Below, one piece after another: positions 14,801-27,100 of a stretch of 64,000 bases of DNA. Position 1 is the stretch's first letter. Each line of letters begins with the position of its first letter. The notes beneath the pieces were generated by a model. It had not been told where the DNA came from. It saw nothing but the letters and a program-made list of their open reading frames with translations, and ran no database searches. The DNA is from Ifrita kowaldi (taxonomy: Eukaryota; Chordata; Aves; Passeriformes; Cinclosomatidae). The stretch lies in assembly GCA_013398055.1 (NCBI GenBank), contig VZRS01000476.1:356905-420904 (forward strand), read 5' to 3'. The position numbers were made by a program, and so were the translations under genes.

Positions 14801-16002
14801 AATCTCCATCTTAGTTTAGAGAGCAAACCTTGGTGCCATAGAAGTCAGTAAAATAACTTTTCCATTCTGTCACTGCTCAGAGTATGATGCTCAACATACA
14901 TTGCTTACAAGCTTCTTACCTGTCGTGAAAAGGCTGCCAAATCACAAGCCTCTTTCTCTGGGTCTCCCTTCAGTGTCTTAGAGTCTTCAGCCTCTGTACT
15001 GGCGCTTTCCCTACCTTTTGTTGTTTGGGGATTGTTATTTTGAATGTGTATTGCTTCTGTTGGCTCCTTTATTGTTTTCTCTTGACTTTTGCAAGGTAGT
15101 TTTCCTTCTTTTCTGAGTTGTCCCCTCCTTCTGTAACCCCGGTAATTGCTCTGAATTACCACTGCTGCCTTCTCTTTGTCTTCTGAACCTTGTTTTTCTG
15201 CCTCAGCTGGCTTCCATGAGCCTCTTCTTAGTGACTCTTTTCTTGTGATTCCTTTACCTCCTGTAGGCATCCCTGCTTCACGCTTTAGGTGGTTTCTTTC
15301 CACATCCCTGTCGGTCCTGGGCTGGACCACAGCAGATTCTTGATTTTGCCAGTCTGCACTGAGTGTGTCTTGATTATCTTGCTCTTGCTGGGGTCTAGGT
15401 TCAGCTGAGATTTTGACAGAAGATTTGCTGGGCAACTCTTCCAAAGAGTCCTGTTCTTCACCTTCACTAACCTCTTCTACTGCCAGGTTCTGCTTCACAG
15501 TAGGCGCCTCTCCTTCAGTAGATGTTTGCTGTGGCTCCTCTACATTCCCTGTGTCACTATGTCCAGAGCACCTGCTGTCAGTGACAGCATCAGCTTCATC
15601 TTGAGTCTCCTCGCCTACCACTTCTTCCGCTGTATCATTTTGAGCTGGCTGCAGTTGTGCTTCAAGGAATTCCACAGCAGATAATTCATCTTCTGTTACG
15701 GCAGCTGCTTCTTCTGTTCTAGGGAGGGCACTCTTCACTTCAGTTGGACTTTCCTCAGAATCTTGAAGTTCTTCATCATTTTCCTTCTTGCTAATGGATG
15801 CTGCATTTTCAATTTCTTGCTTTCTAAGTGATTCCCTGAATGGAACAGAGTTTTGGGCAAAAATTACAGCTGAAGAAGATGAAGAATAGAGACAATTTTA
15901 CAACTACCTTTGGTGGTCTTTGTGTACTAACTGGAAATTTGATACATTGCAACATGGGAAAGATATAGTGCCTTTAGCTGGAATTAAAGATACCAATTTC
16001 TG

Positions 16003-16048
<46 letters not shown>

Positions 16049-19000
16049 CTCTTAAAGTGAAAAGGGATGATATTATTATCATCACCATTATCATCATCTC
16101 GTAAGTGAAAAGGGACATCCCTGTTAAACTTCACGGGAAAGTTGTCAGGAAGACAATGTAGGCTGTGTGAGGGCTGATAAAACATTAAAGAATTAATTTA
16201 ATATTAACAAAAACATAAGGCATAAACCTTTTAGCATCTCAAGAATGTATAAATACACACAATCCTAAAGGCATTCTGTGTTTCCTCTGTCGTCACCTTT
16301 GCTTATCTCGAACAGTGACTTAAGATGAGAAGAACAGTTCCTTGCAGACATCTGTCTCACTCTTGTCTGAACACTTTTTATTATGAGCTCATTCCAAGAA
16401 GAGACTCATCTACAGATTACATTAACATTACAGGTAGGTACAGTATTGTTGATCTTTCTCCTAAATGTGCCTTTTATCCTTGGGCTTGAAAAGATGAGAA
16501 AATTTGCTACTGCCATTAAAAACCTCCACATAAATATACATTACTTCTGCATACACATCTAGAATAATCCCAATTTGCTTCACTCTTAGTTTTTAATGTT
16601 GTTATTCAGTACTGTAATTACTGGAAAGGGACACATTTGAGTGACACAAGAGAAAATAACACTACCTCCTGCTTTTGAAGACCTTCCTCTCCTTATATCC
16701 CCTGTAGTGAGACTGAATTGTTATTGCTGCTTTGTTTCTTGTTTCAGTTAGTTCTTTTCTCTTCTTCCTGAGTAAGTATCCTCTGGCAACTGATAAAAAT
16801 TGTAATGCAAAACAACCTCAGGCAACAAGCAATAGGTGTCACACATATTTCAGACAGTCAAATGCTAACAGCATTAAACAAAGCTAATATGGAAATTGAA
16901 ACCAGGGCGCCTGTTATGATTATGTTTTATCTGTAATTATCCCCATGAAACTTTTTTGAGATTTCAGAAAGCTGTATCCATCCTATATGAGGATACCAAC
17001 AAGCTCTTTCTTCATATTTTATTGGACTAAAGAAAATATAGGAAGATGCAGAATGAAACAGAAGCAGAGAGCCATAGAAGTGCCTTTAGAACACAGTACT
17101 TTGAGCTTCATGAACCTGCTTTGCCTGATTCAGGCAACTGATTTGACCCTGTCTTTCATTTGCCTGGGAAATGCCTTATTATCAGCCTATAGAGATTACC
17201 AGGCTGTCAACTGGCACAGGCTTGGAATTAGCTGAACATTTAAAAGATCAGAGAGAAACTGAAAATTTTATAGCTCAGCAGTTACAGAAGACTTATTTCA
17301 TGCTCCTTCTGCAAAGACTCATTATTCAAAATGAAAAAGCTCAGCATGAAAGATGTGCTAAGCTCCACAGTAACCAGGTGCACTATGGCAGGGAAACTCC
17401 CTACTTGTGCATTGTGGGAGGCACAAGTTAAAGTTTCTGGTCTGAACCAGAAATAAGGACTCAAACACGGGCCTTCCCTGAGCCACGTAGGTGCTGACGG
17501 GTCACTGGGGCCTTGATGCCACTGCCTGCATGTTGGTATCTGGTGCCATCTGAAGTGCTCCAGGATAGCAAGGCATCTACATGGAGCTGGCAGAAAGAAC
17601 AGGACAGATGGGACTTTGTGGAGAGGAAAAGTTTCATCTTTGTGGAGATGAAAGAAAGCTGGAGGCCAGACAAGATAACCAGGGCACCTTGAATGACACT
17701 AGATACCAGTATGAGGGCAAATGAGCTGAGCATTTGCTGATTTTGAATAAAATTAATCAAACCCTAGGCTCTACTGACTACAACAGCAGTTTAGACACCT
17801 AGATCACATTTAGACATCTACACTGAAGTGTCTTAATAAGAAACTAAATTGCATTCAGAACGCTGTTTCAAAAATTTTTGAATTTGCAAATAATTTCTTA
17901 ACGGGAGCTGGCACAGTTTCCACAGTGCTGTGATTTGAACAAATCTGCAATTCCAGGGATTCAGCACAAATCCGCTAATCCCTGGCAAAATAAAAAGAAT
18001 ATAGCGCTTTGTCAAAGTATTTCTGTTGAACTCTAATTCCAAATGCAATACCAAGAGTATGGGGATAGTGGATTCAGGTGATTTAAATACCCTGTGGACA
18101 TGGTAGATATGGGACCCTTTCTTCAACTCTGCTGAGAGTATTTTGCATCACAGAGAAAAGGTCAAACTCACTTGAAGGGAGTATAAGCAGTCTGTTCCAA
18201 CACATTCATATAACTTAGTGATAAGTTTTATGTGCTTTAGCATTTCCTACTCATAACTTAGACCAGGTTGGGCTCCACTAGGTGCATTCATTCAGTGTAA
18301 GAAGCACGATATAAAATGGGCATAAATTGCACCTTGATAACTGGATATAGGATAAAGAAACAAATACTTTTTGGAAGTAGTACAATTAGATTTTATATTG
18401 CAGTCTGACAGGGTCTCAGAAAAGTGGAAATTGTAAAGCACTTGGAATACTTCTTGAGTTCTGAGGCAATTCTCTTCCCATTTTCATATAGAAGCAACTC
18501 AACAGGAGTTATTTTGAAACAAATCAAATTATGTTATCAATGGACATGCCAATATAAGCTACATCTGGTCTTTCTAGACTATTCTGGTTCACCTTTGAGG
18601 TTTTGTGAGAAGTTTGTTACAAGATAGTAGCTGTCTAAGCTTTGTTTTCAAACTGGAAGAGCAGTTTTGTATTGCTTTAGAAATAAATGAGGGTGAAAAT
18701 GGAGAGAGCTAAGTAAAAATGGACTTTATTTTAGTTTTGGTTACTTTTGCACTGAAAAAGTTGAAATGAAACTGCAGACATGACAGAGAAGGTGGACAAA
18801 AAGAAACATTCGGGATATCAACCGAGTCAAGTGGTAAATTTATACTTTTGTATTTGCTAAATATCCTAATATAATTGACAACGTTCAGATGTGTAATAAT
18901 TTTTGGCACATTACTGGATTTTATGCTGGTTTTAGATTGTTTTCTACACTAATGAAGTTCTACCAACTGCAGTGAAGTGATCTTCAGTACACACTGGCCC

Positions 19001-22000
19001 AGTGCAATTAACAGATGCATCTGACAATGATTAAAACCAACACTGGTGGTGGTATATAATCATGAAGGCGTATCTGAGGTCATTTAAATCTATATAGCCT
19101 GGGTACTGGCAACACTAGCTTATATTTGGGTTGCCACCTTTGTAATTACTAAAAATGCTGTGCAGATTTGTGCCAGCTGTTTTTGTAGAATCATAAAATC
19201 ACAGAATAGTTTGAGTTGGAAGGGATCCTAAAGATCATCTAGGTCCAACCCCCCTGCCATGGGCAGGGATGTCTTCCACTAGGCCAAGTTGCTCAGAGCC
19301 CCATCCAACCTGGCCTTTGGTCCCATGTCTCTCCAGCTGTTCTGCTCCTGATTTCAGAGCTGCCTACACTACATCTAGCTTGGGGATGTATCTGCAGGAA
19401 CAGGGGAGACAAAAGTACAGGGAGAAAAAAGGGATGTCCCATAGCAACACCTGGGCCCAGGGTCATTATGGCTGCACAAGAGAAACAAAGCCATGGCAAA
19501 AAAGAAAAAGAGACATGCATGAAACTACAGCTTGCAGTCTTCCCAAATAGAACCATTACTGATACATAAAAAACCCCATTCCTGATCGAGCAGCACACAT
19601 ACACACACGATACGCAGGCGGTGTCGTGTGGGCTCCAGCAATACCCATAGCTGGGTAGCTGTAGGACTTCGGTATCTCGGAGTAGGAGTGACAAGGTTTG
19701 CTATGGCATTTGAGCATCCCACTTCACAGCAGTGGAAAGTGTTCTAAACCACTCTGAGGTACAGTGACCCTATATATATACAACCACTGTATATAGACAT
19801 AGAATAGATAAATAATACCTCAGAACATGAGCATAGTCAATCAGTGTAGCCAGAATCTGGGCCAATATATTGTGTATGGATAGCACATTAAGAGCCAAGA
19901 CAGAAAACAATTCTTACTTGCTTGAAATTTGGTAATATATTCTTCCACTTTTTTATTATGTTTTGCATTTTTGTATTCTTTACGAGCAACAAACCCCCTG
20001 TAAGCTGAAAAGAGATGTTAAAAATTAGGTAATCCACTAGGTACTAAAAAGAATTTTAAAAAATCTGGAATTACAGACCTCTATTAAAATATTCATAAAT
20101 ATTTTGCAGGCTTTATCTTTCAAAAAACATGGCAAACGAGCACCAGTAGTAAATCTACATAAAAACTACATTTTCTGGTGAGTAAAGTTATTATGAATTA
20201 AATGAATACAAAACACAAGATAATCAGAATGTAAAATAAGACGATGTTTGAAAGTATTAAAAAATTCAGTTGATGCCTCCATCAACAGGGTAATTTGCCT
20301 TATTATCTAGGACAGTTAATATATTTTATTTTCATTATTACATTATACAACCTGGTCAGTGCATGCCAGAATATTATTAACGAGAGTATCATGTGTGCAA
20401 TCACACCCTTCCATTCTTAAAATTGCCTTTTAAATGTAACATTGATAAATTCAATTTCAGTAGAGAGATTGTCATAACCTGGTTAAAAGAAATTTTTCTT
20501 CATGAGAAAAGATATGACCAAGTATAAGATATTTTGTCAAATGCAACAGCAGGAAAAGAGCAAAATCCACATCCAGCATGCACATTCATCTATCAACTGT
20601 ACACATGCACTAGCTTTAAGCAAAATGTTAAATGTTTTAAAGCTATTACCTGACTGTATTTTAATAGCACTTTGTTCCCTTTGTTCCTTTATCTTTTTGT
20701 ATCTTCTCGAACCCAGCCACCCTCTGACATAAGCTTGAATCAAAATAATCATGTCAACTGTCTCCTTCCGCATTAAATTGAGCTGCTCCACATGATAGTA
20801 TTTGAGGAATACCTTAAAAAGAGAAACAAACAAAAGTTTTAGTTACCCTTTCAGGTCCTTTATTTACTCAATCCATTTAATATCAACAAGAGTTACAAGT
20901 TGATTTCAAATGATGAACAGACCCTTCAGCTGTAGTACCTAAAGGATCATTTTTAGAGAAAGCATTTTCATTGTTTGGAATATTAGTTTACCTTACTCTT
21001 CTCTTCAGTATCTTCAGTCAGTCCTTGCTTATTAATGTTTTTATGGGAAGACATTTTAAAGTTCTAGTGTAGACCTTCAGTCTGTAACTATAAATCTGTT
21101 TTCAAAATCACAAGGCTGACAATTTACCTCACAAAGCTAATGTACGTTACATAAATGTGATCCAAATCTGGAACCTTCGATTTCTCCACTTTCCAATTTT
21201 AAACCTAAAGCATTGTTTATTTACTAAATTGCTTTTATCAGGCATGAAACTCACATAAGTCCTGAATAATGAGTCCAGCATAATGGTTGCCAACACATTC
21301 CTGGTGTATATTAACGAGTTTGCTTTTTAAACATAGTAGAGACCAAGAGCTACTCCAACCCAAGGGGTGAGAAAACAAATTGTTCAATATGTTAACAATG
21401 GCATACTGCAGTGATGAAGATACAGTATATTAAAAAATTACTTTAGTTTTTCCAAGAACCCAGTTGTCAAGGTGGGCTTTTTCCAAGATGGCAGCACAGG
21501 TTTCCGGGCTGACTGGAGGATCATCATTTGTTTTGTAACAGATGAGGTAATACCTAAAGACAAATGCATGATTCTTTATTTGATTAATGGAGGATAATAC
21601 ATGCAAATACATTCAAACCATTCTTTTAAATAATAAAAACAGTCGCATGAAAGAAAACATAGCACTGAAAAAACCAAAACAGCATGAAAGAAAGTGTAGT
21701 CATTTATACACAGTACTGAGAAACTCAATCAAAAGTGGATGAGTGACATATTGCACACCCTGGAGGGTTTTTAATTCTGTATCAACACCAGAAGGTTTTT
21801 AGAAAGAGTCTACTTCAACCCAAGTAGAGTAGTGCACCATTTCTTTCCAGCTCTCTACGTTCTGTGAAACTGATTTCAGTGGCAATATAAAAATGAAATA
21901 AAATTAAAATATTTTAAAAGCTTTTCTGCCTAAATTATATTATTTAATACTTAGAAATGTAATTAAAATTTCCTGTCTTATGTGCTAGACCATCTACCTT

Positions 22001-24157
22001 TGAGATACTTAATATGATCTGAGATGCATCCCAGCTCTTGTTACCTCTTTGGAATCAGCTTTGCAGATCCTTTTGGAACATGTAAGTACCATTGTGACAT
22101 ATCATCTATAAGTGTTCAATCTGGCAAACTCATTACTCAGAATTAATTCTGACTAGGAAAAGCAGTCACAATGCTCACTCATAAAAATTACCTGTAATAC
22201 ACCAGCTCAGCTGCTGGATAAGACAGTTCTTGTTTGTTCCAGGACTTTTCAAAATGCTCTATAACTAAATGAACCATATCTACCTTGGGTTTTTTAATTT
22301 AAGAAAATTACATGAATTATGTGTGCTTCCTGACAGTACATTCTGCTTTTTTTCTTGTTATTCAGCCTTTAAACACAAAGCCTGGGTTTACCAGCTTTAA
22401 ATGATGGTAACAGTTTACTCATCGAATAATAAAAAAATGTTGACTTCTCCATTATCACCTACAGTTCCTTTTTTTTTTCTTTTTGTAAAACACAATGAAT
22501 TGGCTTATTTTTATTATAACAAAATAATGTTGCCATTATCTCAGGTCTACCTGTAACTCTTAACTATTAAAAATCCCCAACCTCAAAATAAGGCAGATAT
22601 TTAATAAAAATCCCTTTTCGTTTGAGGGCCATGTCCTGAGTGCCAGAGATCTGCACAGCCTCACTATAATCAGGGGCATGCTCTCTCGAGAACTACCTCA
22701 TAATGTTCACTGCTTTTATCTCTTGTACCTGAACAGTTAAGTTCGGAGTTTTTTTATAAAAAGCTGTCACCAAAAGCTACAGCGCATCTTGTAGTGATAA
22801 CTATCTTTTCCCATGCTGCACTCTTTCAAAACAGCAACAGTCCTAGGATTATTTTTTCCAGAAACAATGCTATAAAAACATCCCTCTGCTGTTCCCATCT
22901 CATGTTATGCACCTGCAGCACTCTGCTGCTAGCTCTCTGTTCCTAGTGCACTATTACTTTTAAGTGCTTCTGTCTGAATAGGTGGTGCTTGCTTCTTCCC
23001 AGTTTTGATCTCCATTCCACACATCTCTGTTCTGATTGAGGCAAATATTCAGGGTCTTTATTTGTAAGAGAGAAGTACAGATTTTTGGCATGAAGGAGGA
23101 AAGTAGTTAAAGGAATTATAAAACCACACTGATTTCATTACTGTGCTTCTTAATAAGTGACTAACACTTAGAAATAATATTCTAAACAACACTATGCACT
23201 CAATGAACTTTTCAGCCCTAGACTAGGAATCCCAAATCATCATCTACCCTGCACAAGCTGAAGGCTGAGAGTTAGAGAAACTGTGGTGTTCCTTGGATGC
23301 TCTGGTTCCAAATTCTTGGCTTTAATTTGAAGTATTACATTTCTAAAACTCAAGTCCTTGAAGAAACTTGCGGAGTATAAGCAAGTAAATTTTTACCCAA
23401 ATGCTCAGGGAGCCTGAAAAATCATCCTGAGATGCATCATCTTTCCCTATCCATTGAAAACTGGTCACTAATCTTGTGCCTGAACTACTTATCACAATCC
23501 AGTCTATAACCTTCTTTGTCACAGGAAATGCATTTGTATTTTTCTTCAAAGACCATGCCAAAAACACTGCTGGTGCTTAACAAGCAAGCACTGGACAGCA
23601 ATCATAGGAAACAAAAGAGCTTCTTCACGTTGATGTTACCGTTTTATGAAGTTAGCGAAGAGTATACGATGTGAATAACCTTGTCTTCGAATCCTTGCTG
23701 TCTCCAGAATTCCCGTGTAACGCAGCTGAACCAACACTTTTTCTTTGTCAAACTTGTTTGCCTGCCGGTCGTTGTTTGGCTTGATGCATCTGACAAAATG
23801 AGGCTGGCCAACAACCATTTTGGATAACAAATCCATCAGAGAATACTGCAAAACAGTAACAAGAGATCCGTCACCAGGATACTTGTGAAACTTGTATACA
23901 GGTCCATGTGTAGTTGAAATTTTATTTCATGTGATCAGAATCATGTCCAAAACCATTTACATTTCATTAAGCTGGTACTTTAAGAGTAGATGAAGTAAAT
24001 GACCCAAAACCAATTCTAGCTTTTACAAGATCTCTAAGCTACTAGAGTAGCTAGTATATACATATATACATATATACATATATACATATACATATATACA
24101 TATACATATACAAGTATATANGCTACTAGAGTAGCTAGTATATACATATATACATAT

Positions 24158-24196
<39 letters not shown>

Positions 24197-27100
24197 AGTG
24201 TATACTACTTGAGAGAAACACTGATTCCACATAAATGTACCAAATTTCATCCAGGACATTTTCACAGGTTTCCATCATGTCCAACATATGGCAGAACACT
24301 TACACTCATTACATTTATTTGCTTATCTTGGAGCTTTTTTAGGTAATTACAGCTCATTTCTTCTTATTGTTGTTCACCCAGAGAGTAAATCATCCATCTA
24401 TGGATGGGGAGGGGAACAGCAGCAAGCCAGTAAATATTTCAATTCTTTCATTAGACTGGGGAAACTAAGGCTAGCCCAGAAGAAGGGCTGGTTGAACTGC
24501 TCTGATCTCGGCATGTCCTGTTGAGTGTATAGACTGATGGTGATACTATAACCGCCCTGCCAAGAGGGGAGAGCCTCCTCTCTTTTTAGGAGAGCAAAAC
24601 TAGAAGTACACAAGATCGCCATTCCAAAATTGCATTTTTCCCACCTCACAGGGTACCATGCTAGTGGAGGGGATGCAGCTTGTAGCTCCCCATGCCAGCT
24701 GAGGGGAATCTGACTGTAAACAACCTCGACTGGTGTTTTGAAAAATTGCCTCGTGGGAGGATCTTATTAAAACACAAATGAAGAGGCTCATTCCTCAAGA
24801 TTCAACCTGACTCAACAGAAAGAGGCAGCCAGGAGGTAATGCAACTCAGCAGTAGGTTGGTTACATGAAACCAGTGTAGGACGTCAAGAGCCATATGTCT
24901 CCTATTAAAATGTGCAATTCCACTCTGGGCAGAAGCTGCACCATGCAACAAAGTGCTTAATTAGCTCCATCGCTAGTGTGCCAGCTGAACACAAACAGGA
25001 CACGCTAATGGATATCTTTTTTTCCATGCAGTCTGAGGTGGCATATGCTTTTTCTTAGTCACCCATAGATTTCTGTGTATGAGTAAACCAGTGGGGCTGA
25101 AACTGAATTTTCATTTAAGAGCATTAGCTATCATGATCTAAGCAAGGATTTCCACTACAGAAAATAGTATCAGAAAAGTGTAAACATAATTAACTCATTT
25201 GCAGCCTCTGATGCTAGAAGTGCTGATAATGCACTGAATCATAGACATTAATTTGAATGAGAGTCACTATTTTTTTCCATCTAGAATATTCGAATAGTAT
25301 GTAGCTTTGAACCACCGTGATACCTAAATTGAAATTATCCTTCACAGTCCACAAAGCTGTGCAATTGTATCTACAAAAGAGAGATCTGGCTCCTTATTGT
25401 TCTGACATAGATGTAAATGAACTCTTATGAGTCATAAAATCATAGAATATACTGAGCTGGAAGGAACTCATCAGGATCATCAAGTCCAACTCCTGGCCCT
25501 GTGCAGGACACCCCAAGTATCACACCACGTGCCCGAGAGTATTGTTCAAATGCTTCTGGAACTCTGTCAGATTCGGTGCTGTGGCCACTTCCCTGGGGAG
25601 CCTGTTCCAGTGCCCAACCACCCTCTGGGTGAAGAACCTTTTCCATATATCCAATTTAAGCCTCCCTTCACTCAGCTTCATGCCTTTTCCTTGTGTTCTG
25701 TCACTGGTCACGAGAGTGAAGAGATCAGTACCTGCCCCTCTGCTTCCCCTCGTGAAGTTGTTGAAGGTCACAATGAGGTCTCCCCTCAATCTCCTCTTCT
25801 CCAGACTGAACAGACCAAGTCACCTCAGCCACTCCTCATATGGCTTCTGCTCCTTCACCATCCTCATGGTCCTCCTTTGGACACTCTCTAATAGTTTAAT
25901 ACCTTTCTTATATTGTGGCATCTAAAACTGTCCCCAGCACTCGAGATGAGGCCACCCTACTGCAGAGCAGAGCGGGACAATCCCCTCCCTTGCCTGGCTG
26001 GTGATGCTGTGCCTGATGCCGCCCAGGACATGCTTGGCCCTCCTGGCTGCCAGGGCACTGCTGGCTCATGTTCAACCTGCCATGGACCAGGACCCCCAGG
26101 TCCCTTTCCATGGCACTGTTCTTCAGCCTCTCATTCCCCAGTCTATGCACACAACCAGGGTTGCCCCATCCCAGGTGCAGAATGCAGCACTTGTCCCTGT
26201 CAAACCTTATATGGTTGGTGACTGCCCAGACCTCTGAATGGTCGAGGTCCCTCTGCAGGGCCTCGGCCCTCAAGGGAGTCGACAGCTCCTCCCAATTTAG
26301 TGTCATCAGCAAACTTACTTTGTTTTCCTTCGAGTTGGATGTCCAATCCATCATGAACATCCCCTCAGCCACTTTATGGTTTGCTGGGAGAGATGACTAA
26401 ACAAGAGTTGAAAATTCAGACCAGAACCAACTCTGTGTACCACTTCAGAGGAAAGGATGCTCTTCCCTGCTATTTTCTATTTTAGGACCAGCAGCACAGC
26501 CAGTGCTTGGGAAGGTCCAGAGCACTGCTGAAGGAGCCACAAGCATAAACTCTGGGCAGTCTCTGTGCAGTGACCATCAAGAATTTTCTCTGGAGCTTCT
26601 GCTGCCAATTAACTTAGCCCTCTTTCTTAAACTCTTAAAGAAATGCTATATATACCACTAATGTCCAATCTCCCTTTATCTTCCTCGGTGGAAAAACAAG
26701 CAAGTGAAAGATTAATATTGATCGTCATACATCATCATGACAGCAATGTGGCTGTGTAATCAAGTACACTTAAAGATGAAACATCACAATTTCCTCAAGA
26801 TATTTGAACTGTACAGACTTCTGCACCATATATGCAGTTCACAAACTCCAAATGGATTACTACTGACTCTAACTCAACAGGTGCATTTCAAAAAGTGAAA
26901 GAATAAACATTTGTTGTAGTTCAGAAATATTTATTAAAAGATCTGATATCTTACTCTAAAATAAGAAGCGACTGTCTGTGTTTTCATGCTGGTTGTCTCT
27001 CTTGGATGATGTCCAGTATCTCCTGCTTCATTCTATAAAGATGAAGAAAAAAAAAATCACATTTTTCATCTCTAGTTAGCCTGTAGTGCCCTTTCCAATG

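Larger units (their letters stand above)
14404..19917 (-). other. MYO3A introns between exons 22 and 19
   Basis: Three introns: 14404-14919, 15836-16665 (ATT microsatellite and an alternative acceptor at 15870-15871) and 16790-19917 (CR1 fragment at 19,186). Otherwise nothing was recognised. Confidence 0.75.
20005..23639 (-). other. MYO3A introns between exons 19 and 16
   Basis: Three introns: 20005-20649, 20813-21441 and 21554-23639. AT-rich, with T-runs near 22,470; no element or gene was recognised. Confidence 0.7.

Noticed and set aside
15285..15604. Overlapping frames inside the large exon on both strands
   Set aside because: They are shadows of the 305-codon MYO3A tail exon, which joins its neighbours in phase.
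25908..26372. 154-codon minus-strand frame
   Set aside because: It is degenerate CR1 ORF2, not a host gene.
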